Shown piece after piece: positions 1-10,416 of a stretch of 64,000 nt of DNA. Numbering within the stretch: position 1 is the stretch's first letter; every line of letters starts with the position of its first letter. The DNA lies in contig NC_080542.1 of NCBI RefSeq assembly GCF_028640845.1, forward strand, positions 129,974,580 to 130,038,579. The letters are read 5' to 3'. A program made the position numbers and the translations under genes. Source of the stretch: Ahaetulla prasina. Taxonomy: Eukaryota; Chordata; Lepidosauria; Squamata; Colubridae. The notes beneath the pieces were generated by a model, which was not told where the DNA came from, searched no databases, and worked only from the letters and a program-made list of their open reading frames with translations.

Positions 1-1185
1 TCCATCTTATAGCTAGATGGAATATAAATATATATCCCCAATCACAATCTTCATTTCCTTCAAGTTTTCAATTTATTTTTCTATAGGCAAGCCTATTTCT
101 CACGATGGATTCTGACAATAACATTTTGAGTGTGCAAATAAAAAGAAGTTTACAAAATAGTTTAAGAGCCATATTGGACAAGTGTAGGCTACTTACAGAA
201 ATAATATAGCCACCTGCAACTTTTCTATAAGAGGAAAATTGCTTTTGTCAACTTCATTTCTCTTCCTAGGATACAAGATTCTCCTTAATATCCTATTTCT
301 CCTTTTTCTCAGAATGTATCTAACAACTTTGATAAAGAATATAAAATTCTCAGAGCTGACAAATTCTCATTATCAATAGAAGCATTTTATATTTTTCTTT
401 TAAATATATCTTTGATTCATTGTGTTTATGTGGTAGGGAAATAAATGGTATATGAAAGAAATGGGGGAGGTTTGTTTTTTTCTATATTTATAGAAGGCCT
501 TGCCTGAATTATCCTTTAATTCCATTTTGTAAAAGAATCCATAGCTTCTTCTAGGATCATATGTGATTACAAAACAGGAGGGAAAAAGGAAGAAATTTTA
601 TAATAATTGAAAAACTTATCCCATCAGGATACCATTATGCAAATCATTCTCTTGCTCTATTTTAAATTCCAAATCAATACAAACACAAAACTTAAGATCC
701 TTTTTGGATAAATCAATTACAACTTTCATGTGTAATGACATTCCATCATAATGCTTCTTTCATTTGTTCTTGCAGAATGACTAATATAAAAAAAATAAAA
801 CGTCAACTTGAAATATTTTCCCTTCTGGCTTCCTCCTCTGAAGTGTTTCAGGGCAGTCTTGAAGAGTCATTTCTTCTGAGGGCCAGAAGCAAAATTGAAA
901 GGCAGATTTATATTACACAAATAGATTAATAAAACTGGAATTTCATTCTTTTCACAAATAATTTTAGGTCATATAATTTCTGTTCCCATGCATCAGACAT
1001 TACATCAGTTGAAATGCATGAGCAAAATATACTTGAAAGGTACACCCATTGCTAATTCTCTGTGAATTTCTTTTTGCATTCATTGGCCATCATAGTTTTC
1101 CAGCATATACTGCAAAACTATTGCATGTTGCAAGTCAACAGCCTCAAATAGATGAGGTTTTTTTATTATTATTTTTGAATCAGTC
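1..1185. other. AT-rich non-coding DNA, no gene seen
   Basis: No reading frame longer than about 65 codons and no recognisable repeat. The few short frames have no family resemblance I can name. It is probably intergenic. Confidence 0.5.
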
Positions 1186-1385
1186 ATGCAGGACATGGAT
1201 GTCTCAAGGGTGCTTTATCAAGAGGCAACTGGATTTTTTTCCTTGAAGATGTTTCACTTTTCATCAAAGAAGCTTCTTTAGTTCTGAACTGAACTGAAGA
1301 GGATGAGAAGAAAAATATCTTCAAGGAATAACAAAGAAATTCCAGTTGCTTCTTGAAAAAACCACCCTTGGGATATCTTCTACTT
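1186..1385. repeat. Inverted pair of old PLE-derived ends (hammerhead family 3)
   Basis: The left arm on the minus strand and the right arm on the plus strand share the same words: GGTGG/GGGTG, CCAGTTGC, CTTCAAGG and GAAGCTTCT-like stems. They face each other around about 1290-1310. The same word order occurs on the plus strand at 51086-51400. The arms are diverged, which suggests an old insertion. The PLE assignment is inferred from the hammerhead-like layout shared with the clear PLE ends elsewhere in the window. Confidence 0.5.
1248..1284 (-). ncRNA. Degenerate hammerhead-like motif, family 3
   Basis: Read on the minus strand the order is CTAAAGA (decayed CTGANGA), an AGCTTCT-containing stem, then GAAACATC (decayed GAAACGTC). 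Two core positions are lost, so catalysis is unlikely. Confidence 0.4.
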
Positions 1386-2224
1386 TCATCTCTTGGCTAC
1401 AATATAAAGTAGAAAATGGAATAGTGAGCTAATGGCAAGAATTTGGGGGATATAGGAAAAAAAACATGAGAGCTGTTCTAGCTTTATTCACTTTGAGAAG
1501 TGAATAAAGTACACAGAGGAAACTTTGTAGATGAGGTAATGAGCATGAACCCTGCTAAATTATAACTCCTGATCAAGCCGCATCACTTTCTAATTAAATC
1601 CACCAGCAATTGTGTTAGATTCAGCCTTGTTCTATATGAATGTAACTTCCAATAATTGACAGATAGGTTAAGTGCCATGATGTTTAGTCTTTTTACAACC
1701 CATTGGCTGAAATATTCTGGCATAACCATTGAAGTGGCTACTTAAATTTTTTTTTTCAAGTTCTTACATTAACTTCAATGCACATTTTGTTGGGGTTGTC
1801 TTCAATCCCTATTGATCCTGGGAACTGTCTGAACATGTCCTTGGAGTATTCTTTGCAAGATTGGGGAAATAATTTGCCATTGCTTGTTTCCTGGGGTAGA
1901 AAGAGAGTGCCTGGACTAAGATCACCCAACTGGATTTTATGCCTTAAACAGGACTAATATTTACAATATCCTGGTTTTTAACTTGGTGCCTTAGATAACT
2001 CCTAATGACTTTTCTCATGGCTATGAATTTGAGCTATTGTTAATAGCTCAATAAAAAGTAAAAGAATAATAAAAGTTAATAAAAAGGAAAGGAAAAGGGA
2101 TATGTTCCTTCTAGTTTAGAATAGCAACATAAAAAGCCTTTCCTAATTTGTTAAATTGTTAGATTTAACAATTTAACCTATTAAATTGTTAGAATTCCTT
2201 CCAGTAAGGATAATAGCCAAATTC
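1386..2224. other. Non-coding DNA, no gene seen
   Basis: AT-rich sequence without a supportable gene or repeat. A short local repeat of a TTTAACAATTTAA-like word lies near 2150-2190. Confidence 0.5.
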
Positions 2225-2767
2225 TGTCCAGAGAGTTTAAAAAAATTTTTTTTCTTGATTTACCATTTTTTTGTAACATGCCCCAATCCAGTCACTCTGG
2301 ATTGCATTCAACACAGAAAAAGTAAAGCAATGCAAAATATCCCAACACAACTGTAGTACCACCACATCTGCAAGTGCCAAACTGGAAAAGTCTAGTCCAA
2401 CCCACGATGATTGCGAAAGAATCTGCTTGGGTTTCCAGAACTTCTGCTTATATAGCAAAAACAAATTGTATTCATGCAGTTGTATGTGATCCCTTGATAT
2501 TTTCATTTTTCAGTGCAAAAGTGTTTGACTGATGACAAAAGGTGAAGCCCATATTTTATTTCCAGCAACAGTGTTTTTTCTGCATTTTCAAGCCCTTTTG
2601 CTCCACACTTCTGTTTCACACTCTCCTGTAAATCCTTGGTAGATTCTTCATGTCAGCTAGCCTTGCCTTCAACCAGCTAAATAAAAGAGTATATATCATC
2701 CTCAAAAATATGAACAAAATAGCTAAAGTGCACATGGTATGTGTATGTGTGTGTGTGCGTGTATATA
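2225..2767. repeat. Direct duplication, copy 1 (flank of PLE copy A)
   Basis: This stretch is nearly identical to 9074-9600. Both copies start at CTGTCCAGAGAG, share the AACACAACTGTAGTACC and GTGCACATGGTATGTG landmarks, and end in a (GT)n tract joined to a PLE end. It carries only short shadow frames. Because non-repeat flank is duplicated together with the PLE end, the copy arose by segmental duplication or misassembly and not by a second PLE insertion. Confidence 0.85.
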
Positions 2768-2854
2768 TTTGTTTTCTGAGGTTCTCGCGGGTGTTTGTAT
2801 GTAGGTCTTTGGTTATTCGGGTTTTCTCCTGCGTAAAATTGGAAGTGTCTTGGC

Positions 2855-2888
2855 GACATTTCAACGAAATCTCATTTGCCATCTTCAG
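2855..2888 (-). ncRNA. Hammerhead-like motif at the end of PLE copy A (decayed)
   Basis: On the minus strand: CTGAAGA, then T, a GGCAAA/TTTCGTT imperfect stem, then GAAATGTC. The second core block differs from the GAAACGTC seen in other copies, so this copy is probably inactive. Confidence 0.55.
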
Positions 2889-3203
2889 GCTTCAGCTTCG
2901 TGCTTCTGGGAGCAATGTGTGATTGCAGCTGTTTCTTCCTTTTTAGCTGCTAGTGGGGGTTTGAATTGATTGGGTGGGAGCTTGGCTGTGCTCTGATTAG
3001 ATGGGGGTTTTTTGTGCTCTGATTGGCTGGGGGTGTGTCCTGTTTGGGTGGGGGCTTGGTTGTGCTCAGATTAGTCCGAGTTGCAGGGGGATTTGAGCTG
3101 GTGAGCTGCATTGCTGTTGTTTGTCTTCGTGTTTGTGGTCATGCTACATCTTCATAGTGGGTGTCAGTCTGCTGCATGTATGGATTGGAGGGGTTTGAAA
3201 TGG

Positions 3204-4151
3204 CTAATATTGCAGCTGCATCTGGCTTCTGGTCCTTGGTCGTGGTTCATGATCAGTGTGGGTTTGGGTCTGCTTTTTGGGTGGATGTGTGGTGGTAACA
3301 TCCTGTGTGGACCTCGTGAGTGTGGGTCTGGTGTCATTCCTCGTGTTAGGGACTCGTTTGTCAATAAGGGCGAGTTTCCAAATGGCTGGTAGGTGGGAGG
3401 TATCATCTCGTTTGTTCATGCTGTGTGGGCGTTTTTCTATCTTGATGGCTTCTCTGATTATTCTGTTGTTAAAGTGTTCAGTTTTGGTGATAGTTCTAGT
3501 CTTTTTAAAGTCAATATCGTGTCCTGTGGCTTTAAGGTGTTGGACCAGGGACGAAGTTGGTTCCTCTTTTTTGACTGAGTTCTTGTGTTCTTCAATGCAT
3601 GCACTTATTCTTCTGTTGGTTTGTCCAATGTATGTGGTGGGGCAGGCGGTGCATGGGATTTCATATACTCCTTGATTTTCTAACTCAATTTTGTCTTTGG
3701 GGTTTCTTAGGATGGTGGATATTTTTCGGTTTGTGCAGAATGCTGTCTTGATGTTGTGTTTGTGGAGGATCTTGCTGATTCTGTCTGTGGTGCCTTTTAT
3801 ATATGGGAGGAGGGCTGTGCCGTTTTCTTGTTCTCTGTCTTGGATTTTAGTGGGGGGTTCCTTTTGGATTAGTTTGGTAATCTTATTTCTCTGGAATCCA
3901 TTGGATGTTAGTACGTTAGTGAGAGTGTGTAGTTCGGTTTTTAGGTGTTGTTCGTCAGCTAAGCATTTTGTTCTGGAGATGAGTGTCTTGGCTACGGAGT
4001 TGATCTGTGCTGGGTGGTGGTGTGAGAGTGCGTGCAGATAGCGGTTTGTGTGTGTTTTCTTCTGGTAGATGGTGTGTCCTAGGGAGCCATTGGGTTTCCT
4101 GTAGACTAAGACATCTAAGAAGGGAAGTTGGTTGTTAACTTCTGTTTCCAT
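3204..4151 (-). pseudogene. PLE C-terminal RT thumb plus GIY-YIG endonuclease
   Basis: A 315-residue open frame read leftward. The first ~130 residues match the region after the PLE RT palm (FLDVLVYRKPNGSLGHTIY). The endonuclease follows at about residues 180-225: GVYEIPCTAC leads to TTYIGQTNRR, giving the GIY-YIG tyrosines and the following arginine, then EEHKNS with a candidate metal-binding glutamate. This nuclease makes the target nick in canonical PLEs. The frame is open, but it is fused out of frame with the RT frame at about 4115-4151, so the copy could not make a complete protein. The low-complexity Thr/Arg-rich end is probably read-through into the 3' region. Confidence 0.88.
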
Positions 4152-4866
4152 GGTGAACTGTATTTTGGGGTGTAGGCTATTGAGGTGTGTGAAGGAGTTG
4201 TCAAGTTTTTCTTTCCCGTGTGCCAGATTATGAAGGTGTCGTCTACGTATCTGAGCCAGAGTTTGGGTTTGTGATCAGATTTTTCTAGTGCTTGGGTTTC
4301 AAAGTGTTCCATGTAGAGGTTGGCAATGACAGGTGAGAGGGGTGATCCCATGGGTGCTCCTTCTATTTGTTTGTATTTTTGTCCATTATAGATGAAGTAT
4401 GTGTTGGATAGGCAGTGGTTGGTCAGATCTAGGATGTGCTTGGGGGGGTTATATTTGTTTTGGATAGCTGTCAAGGCTTCTTTGATTGGCACTTGGGTGA
4501 AGAGGGATATGACATCAAAGCTCACGAGTAGGTCGCTGGGCTGTAAGTTTTGTTTGTTTATGATCTCTATGAACTGGAATAAGTTTTTTACGTGTGAGGC
4601 GATGGATTCTGCAAAGGGCTGTAGTTGTTTGGCGAGAAATTTGGCTAGGTTTTGTATAGGTGAGCCTATGGAGCTGACTATGGGTCTGAGTGGGGTTTCT
4701 TCTTTGTGTATCTTGGGGAGACCATAGAGCTTAGGGCATCTGGATGATTTCTCTCTGGGAATGATTCTTTGTTGGGTTTCTTCACTGATGGAGGAGGCTT
4801 TTATTTTGGATCTAGTGGTTTTTTCTAGGTAGGTGGTGGGGTCTGTTTTTAGGGGCTTGTATGCAG
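4115..4866 (-). pseudogene. PLE reverse transcriptase, palm and fingers
   Basis: Read leftward from about 4866 the frame gives PKLYGLPKIHK and PLRPIVSS (fingers), then SFDVISLFTQVP (motif A aspartate), GAPMGSPLSPVIANLYME (motif B), and WLRYVDDTF (motif C with the YVDD catalytic pair). These are hallmarks of Penelope RTs. The catalytic aspartates are intact. The N-terminus is lost at the inversion point near 4866, and a frameshift near 4120-4150 separates this frame from the endonuclease frame. Confidence 0.88.
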
Positions 4867-5276
4867 GGTTTCAGTCAAAAAAGAGGAACCAACTTCGTCC
4901 CTGGTCCAACACCTTAAAGCCACAGGACATGATATTGACTTTAAAAAGACCAGAACTATCGCCAAAACTGAACACTTTAACAACAGAATAATCAGAGAAG
5001 CCATCGAGATAGAAAAACGCCCACACAACATGAACAAACAAGATGATACCTCCCGCCTACCAGCCATTTGGAAACCCGCCCTTATTGACAAACGAGTCCC
5101 TAACACGAGGAATGACACCATCCACACAGGATGTCACCACCACACATCCACCCAGAAAGCAGACCCAAACCCACACTGATCATGAACCACGACCAAGGAC
5201 CAGAAGCCAGACCGCAGCTGCAATATTAGCCATTTCAAACCCCTCCAATCCATACATGCAGCAGACTGACACCCAC
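4867..5276 (+). mobile_element. PLE fragment in inverted orientation
   Basis: The plus strand carries the endonuclease-distal part of a PLE (same words as 3200-3590 but inverted). It starts near TCAAAAAAGAGGAACC and stops at GACTGACACCCACTAT, where the L3 tail begins. It lies head-to-head with copy A and shows an internal deletion near 5120 relative to copy A. Such partial inversions are common in PLE insertions. Confidence 0.8.
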
Positions 5277-5497
5277 TATTTATTTATTTTATTTATTTAT
5301 TTATTTATTTATTTATTTTATTTTATTAGATTTTTATACTGTCCTTCTCCCGAAGGACTCAGGGCGGTTTACAGCCAGATAAAATAAACAACAAGATAAA
5401 TACAAGATAAAATACTATTTAAAAAACTTATTCAATTTAAAATAAAATTTAAAACAATAAAACCCATTAAAATTAAAACTATATAAAATCTAAAATC

Positions 5498-6778
5498 CTA
5501 AGCTAGTCCTGCACGAATGAACAAATATGTTTTCAGCTCGCGGCGAAAGGTTCGAAGGTCAAGAAGTTGGCGAAGTCCTGTGGGAAGTTCATTCCAGAGG
5601 GTAGGAGCCCCCACAGAGAAGGCCCTTCCCCTGGGAGCCGCCAGCCGACATTGCTTGGCGGACGGCACCCTGACGAGTCCCTCTCTGTGAGAGCACACGG
5701 GCCAGTGGGAGGCAATCGGTAACAGTAGGCAGTCCCGCAGATAACCCGGCCCTAAGCCATGGAGCGCTTTAAAGGTAGTAACCAGCACCTTGAAGTGCAC
5801 CCGAAAGACCACAGGTAGCCAGTTCAGCCTGCGCAGGAGTGGTGTCACATGGGAGCCGCGAGCGGCTCCCTCTATCACCTGCGCAACTGCATTCTGAACC
5901 AACTGGAGCCTCCAGGTGCTCATCAAGGGGAGTCCCATGTAGAGAGCATTGCAGTAGTCCAGGCGAGAGGTAACAAGAGCATGAGTGACCGTGCATAGGA
6001 CATCCCAATCCAGGAAGGTGCGCAACTGGCGAATCAGGCGAACCTGATGAAAAGCTCTCCTGGAGACATTCGTCAAGTGATCTTCGAAAGACAACCGTCC
6101 ATCCAGGAGAACGCCCAGGTTGGGCACCCTTTCCATCGGGGCCAATGACTCACCCCAAACAGTCAGCCAAGGCTGCAGCTGACTGTACCAGGGTGCCGGC
6201 ATCCACAGCCACTCCGTCTTGGAGGGATTAAGTTTGAGCCTGTTTCTCCCCATCCAGACCCGTACGGCTTCCAGACACCAGGACATCACTTCAACGGCCT
6301 CGTTGGGATGGCCTGGGGTGGAAAAGTGCAGCTGCGTATCTTCAGCGTACAGTTGGTAACTCACCCCAAAGCCACTGATGATCTCACCCAGCGGCTTCAT
6401 ATAGATGTTGAACTGGAGAGGCGAGAGAATCGACCCCTGCGGCACCCCACACGCGAGGCGCCTCGGGGTCGATCTCTGCCCTCCTGCCAACACCGTCTGC
6501 ATCCGGCCAGAGAGATAGGAGGAGAACCACCGATAAATGGTGCCTCCCACTCCCAAACTCCCTAGCCGGCGCAGCAAGATACCATGGTCGATGGTATCAA
6601 AAGCCACTGAGAGATCTAATAGGACCAGGGCAGATGAATAACCCTTATCCCTGGCCCTCCATAGATCATCCACCAACGCGACCAAAGCCATCTCCGTGCT
6701 ATATCCGGGTCGGAAGCCGGACTGGAACGGGTTTAGATAGACAGCTTCATCCAGGTATTGGGGTAGTTGACGCGCCAC
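5498..6778 (-). pseudogene. L3-like LINE reverse transcriptase
   Basis: A 426-residue open frame. SGFRPGYSTEMAL (residues 20-32), LVLLDLSVAFDTIDHGIL with motif A aspartate at about residue 55, GVPQGSILSP (111-120, motif B), then YAED at about 144-147 where active elements have YADD. One catalytic aspartate is therefore replaced by glutamate. The C-terminal part has the usual CR1-clade words RLDYCNALYMGLP and LVQNAVAQVIEG. The frame starts inside the RT domain; the N-terminal RT and endonuclease lie in separate frames upstream (6787-8108). Probably inactive but recently degraded. Confidence 0.9.
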
Positions 6779-6786
6779 CCCACTCT

Positions 6787-7194
6787 CTACAACCTTCGCC
6801 TAAAGCGAAGGTTGGAGACCGGATGATAATTTACTAAAGCAGCTGGGTCTGGGGAAAGTTTCTTGAGGAGGGGTCTCACCACCGCCTCTTTCAAGGCAGC
6901 AGGAAAGACGCCCTCCCACAAAGAAGCATTTGTAATCCCCCGGAGCCAGCCTCGTGTCACCTCCTGCGTGGCCAGCACCAACCAGGAGGGGCACGGGTCC
7001 AGCAAACATGTGGTGGCATTCCACCTCCCCAGCAACCTGTCCATGTCCTCGGGAGTCACAGGGTCAAACTCATCCCAAACAGTCTCAACAAGACGTGTCT
7101 CAAACCTATCATCCGGATCTACCCAATTTTGATCCAATCCGTCCCGAAGCTGAACGATTTTATCGTATAGATAACCACTAAACTCTCGGCACAT
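6787..7194 (-). pseudogene. L3-like LINE linker and start of RT
   Basis: This 135-residue frame carries the pre-RT linker (DPVTPEDMDRLL) and the RT entry motif VVRPLLKKLSPDPAALVNYHPVSNL, a variant of the usual NYRPVSNL. It is out of frame with the RT frame that follows, by a short disruption near 6780-6800. A second near-identical copy lies at 8115-8465. Confidence 0.85.
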
Positions 7195-7211
7195 CCCTGT
7201 AATGGGTCATC

Positions 7212-8108
7212 TCACACCTCCTGTTGAAGGAGAGAGCGGGCCACCCAAACCAGGTGGTTACCTGCCGACGCAATGAGGGAGGAGATGTAGAAACATCTCG
7301 CTTCCCTCAATGCCACTAGGTAGGTCCGACTATATGACTTAACTAGTGTCCGATCAGCCTCGGAATGGCTGGATCTCCAGGAACTCTCTATGCATCTTCT
7401 CCGGCGTTTCATCTCCCTCAGCTCCTCGGAGAACCAAGGAGCTGGTTGAGACCTGCGCCGGGTCAGAGGCCACAAAGGCACAACATGGTCTAGAGCCCCA
7501 GCCGCGGCCAGTTTCCAAGCCGCGACTAGTTCTTCTGCCGTGTCATGGGCCAGATCCTCAGGGAACGGCCCAAGTTCCATCAGGAACCTCTCCGGGTCCA
7601 TCAGGCACCTGGGACTGAACCAACGTATTGGTCCCGTCTCTCTGCGGTGTTGAGTGGCGGTCCGAAAGTTCAGACGAAGGAGAGAATGATCTGACCATGA
7701 CAAAGGCTCGTTAATTAGATCTCGCAAATCCAGATCATTCAACCACTGTCCAGAGATGAAAATCAAATCCAGTGTGCCTCCCCCAATGTGAGTAGGGCCA
7801 TCAACTACTTGCGTCAGGTCCAAGGATGTCATGGAAGCCCTGAACTCCCGAGCTGTTGTCGATGACATGCCGGTCGATGGCAAGTTAAAGTCCTACATGA
7901 CCATAAGTCTGGGGGTCTCAACAGCCACCCCGGCAAGCACCTCCAACAGCTCGGGCAGGGCTGTTGTCACGCAGCAAGGAGCCAGGTATGCGACTAACAA
8001 GCCCATCTGACCCCTATGGCTCCACTTTACAAAGAGGGATTCACAACTGGCAATCTGAGGAACAGTGGTCTCCCTTGGTTCCAGACTCTCCTTAATAACA
8101 ACCGCCAC
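7212..8108 (-). pseudogene. L3-like LINE endonuclease C-terminal half and linker
   Basis: Two adjacent frames (7893-8108, then 7212-7883 in element order) give the middle and end of an apurinic-type endonuclease. GTLDLIFIS and SWSDHSLLRL carry the catalytic D and SDH motif. A basic linker follows with WFSEELREMKRRRR and ALREARCFYIS. A frame break occurs near 7885-7893. The 5' part of the endonuclease, with the metal-binding glutamate, is absent because of the junction at 8103-8110. Confidence 0.8.
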
Positions 8109-9085
8109 CCCACTCTACAACCTTCGCCTAAAGCGAAGGTTGGAGACCGGATGATAATTTACTAAAGCAGCTGGGTCTGGGGAAAGTTTCTTGAGGAGGG
8201 GTCTCACCACCGCCTCTTTCAAGGCAGCAGGAAAGACGCCCTCCCACAAAGAAGCATTTGTAATCCCCCGGAGCCAGCCTCGTGTCACCTCCTGCGTGGC
8301 CAGCACCAACCAGGAGGGGCACGGGTCCAGCAAACATGTGGTGGCATTCCACCTCCCCAGCAACCTGTCCATGTCCTCGGGAGTCACAGGGTCAAACTCA
8401 TCCCAAACAGTCTCAACAAGACGTGTCTCAAACCTATCATCCGGATCTACCCAATTTTGATCCAATCCGTCCCGAAGCTGAACGATTTTATCGTATAGAT
8501 AACCACTAAACTTCTCGGCACATCCCTGTAATGGGTCATCTCACACCTCCTGTTGAAGGAGAGAGCGGGTCACCCTAAACAGGTGGTTATCTGCCGACGC
8601 AATGAGGGAGGAGATGTAGAAACATCTCGCTTCCCTCAATGCCACTAGGTAGGTCCGACTATATGACTTAACTAGTGTCCGATCAGCCTCGGAATGGCTG
8701 GATCTCCAGGAACTCTCTATGCATCTTCTCCGGCGTTTCATCTCCCTCAGCTCCTCGGAGAACCAAGGAGCTGGTTGAGACCTGCGCCGGGTCAGAGGCC
8801 ACAAAGGCACAACATGGTCTAGAGCCCCAGCCGCGGCCAGTTTCCAAGCCGCGACTAGTTCTTCTGCCGTGTCATGGGCCAGATCCTCAGGGAACGGCCC
8901 AAGTTCCATCAGGAACCTCTCCGGGTCCATCAGGCACCTGGGACTGAACCAACGTATTGGTCCCGTCTCTCTGCGGTGTTGAGTGGCGGTCCGAAAGTTC
9001 AGACGAAGGAGAGAATGATCTGACCATGACAAAGGCTCGTTAATTAGATCTCGCAAATCCAGATCATTCAACCACTGTCCAGAGA
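8103..9085 (-). mobile_element. Tandem-duplicated L3 segment (linker and endonuclease part)
   Basis: Positions 8103-9085 repeat 6774-7757 at an offset of about 1328 bases, with only a few differences (for example near 7190/8513 and 7240-7270/8570-8600). It includes the same 116-residue linker/RT-entry frame and a 176-residue endonuclease-linker frame. The left junction falls in CGCCACCCCACTCT, present at both 6772 and 8103. The right junction falls in CTGTCCAGAGA, present in both the LINE and the 2225 flank. Confidence 0.88.
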
Positions 9086-9600
9086 GTTTTAAAAAAATTT
9101 TTTTCTTGATTTACCATTTTTTTGTAACACGCCCCAATCCAGTCACTCTGGATTGCATTCAACACAGAAAAAGTAAAGCAATGCAAAATATCCCAACACA
9201 ACTGTAGTACCACCACATCTGCAAGTGCCAAGCTGGAAAAGTCTAGTCCAACCCACAATGATTGTGAAAGAATCTGCTTGGGTTTCCAGATCTTCTGCTT
9301 ATATAGCAAAAACAAATTGTATTCATGCAGTTGTATGTGATCCCTTGATATTTTCATTTTTCAGTGCAAAAGTGTTTGACTGATGACAAAAGGTGAAGCC
9401 CATATTTTATTTCCAGCAACAGTGTTTTTTCTGCATTTTCAAGCCCTTTTGCTCCACACTTCTGTTTCACACTCTCCTGTAAATCCTTGGTAGATTCTTC
9501 ATGTCAGCTAGCCTTGCCTTCAACCAGCTAAATAAAAGAGTATATCATCCTCAAAATATGAACAAAATAGCTAAAGTGCACATGGTATGTGTATGTGTGT
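9074..9600. repeat. Direct duplication, copy 2
   Basis: Near-identical to 2225-2767, including non-repeat flank, with scattered substitutions and small indels. It is fused on its left to LINE sequence at the shared word CTGTCCAGAGAG. No gene. Confidence 0.85.
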
Positions 9601-9605
9601 GTGTG

Positions 9606-9664
<59 letters not shown>
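9589..9664. repeat. (TG)n microsatellite at a PLE end
   Basis: Mostly pure GT dinucleotides with a short TATATATA interruption, directly abutting the PLE 3' end on the right. It is much longer than the matching tract in copy 1 (2741-2767). Confidence 0.95.
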
Positions 9665-10302
9665 ATATAGGTCTTTGGTTGTTCGGGTTTTCTCCCGTGT
9701 AAAATTGGAAGTGTCTTGGTGACGTTCCGATGAAGTCTCATTCGTCATCTTCAGGCTTCAGCTTTGTGCTTCTGGGAGCAATGTGTGATTGCAGCTGTTT
9801 CTTCCTTTTAACTGCTAGTGGGGGTTTGAACTGATTGAGTGGGAGCTTGGCTGTGCTCTGATTGGATGGGGTTTTTTTGTGCTCTGATTGGCTGGGGGTG
9901 TGTCCTGTTTGGGTGGGGGCTTGGTTGTGGTCAGTTTAGTCTGTGTTTCAGGGGGATTTGAGCTGGTGAGCTGCATTACTGTTGTTTGGCTTCGTCGTTG
10001 TGAAAAACTGAACACTTTAACAACAGAATAATCAGAGAAGCCACTGAGATAGAAAAACGCCCACACAGCATGAACGAACAAAATGATACCTCCCGCCTAC
10101 CAGCCATTTGAAAACCGCCCTTATTGACAAACGAGTCCCTAACACGAAGAATGACACCAATCAGAGCACAAAAAAACCCATCCAATCAGAGCACAGCCAA
10201 GCTCCCACTCAATCAGTTCAAACCCCCACTAGCAGTTAAAAGGAAGAAACAGCTGCGATCACACATTGCTCCCAGAAGCACGAAGCTGAAGCCTGAAGAT
10301 AA
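9665..10302. mobile_element. Two facing PLE fragments
   Basis: 9665-10002 is the PLE 3' region on the minus strand; 10003-10302 is a plus-strand fragment starting at AAAACTGAACACTTTAAC. The plus fragment is internally deleted: GAATGACACC jumps directly to AATCAGAGCAC. It ends inside the hammerhead-like motif (CCTGAAGATAATAA), where a (CA)n tract begins. The minus fragment holds a decayed motif at 9721-9754 with GGAAC in place of GAAAC. Confidence 0.8.
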
Positions 10303-10326
10303 TAACACACACACACACACACACAC

Positions 10327-10416
<90 letters not shown>
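10303..10416. repeat. (CA)n plus palindromic (AAT)n/(ATT)n array
   Basis: A (CA)n tract is followed by about eight AAT units (10327-10350) that switch directly to ATT units running to about 10416. The two halves are reverse complements and can fold into a hairpin. The ATT part doubles as the 3' tail of the neighbouring minus-strand L3 copy. Confidence 0.9.

Larger units (their letters stand above)
2768..4866 (-). mobile_element. Penelope-like retroelement, copy A (5'-truncated)
   Basis: Reading leftward it encodes the PLE reverse transcriptase (RT), then a GIY-YIG endonuclease, then a non-coding 3' region with a hammerhead-like motif. It ends at a (TG)n tract (2741-2767). It is the cleanest PLE copy here: only one frameshift separates the RT and endonuclease frames. 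The N-terminal PLE region present in copy C (15965-16444) is missing, because the copy breaks at about 4866 and continues as an inverted fragment. PLEs encode telomerase-like RTs and favour simple-sequence targets; this is family knowledge. Confidence 0.9.
5277..8110 (-). mobile_element. L3-like LINE (CR1 clade), 5'-truncated
   Basis: The 3' end is an (AAAT)n tail at 5277-5325, preceded in element sense by the conserved block that pairs GGGCGG with CCGCCC around AGTCCTTCGGGAG. Upstream in element sense come RT, a linker and part of the endonuclease. Related 3' ends occur at 10417 and 26197. The element lacks the 5' part of the endonuclease and joins a duplicated internal segment at 8103-8110. 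Confidence 0.88.

Noticed and set aside
3256..3675. Plus-strand frames of 90-140 codons rich in Val/Leu/Phe that resemble membrane proteins
   Set aside because: They are the complementary strand of the PLE endonuclease frame. The same hydrophobic shadows recur at 13380 and 14276 wherever a PLE copy lies.
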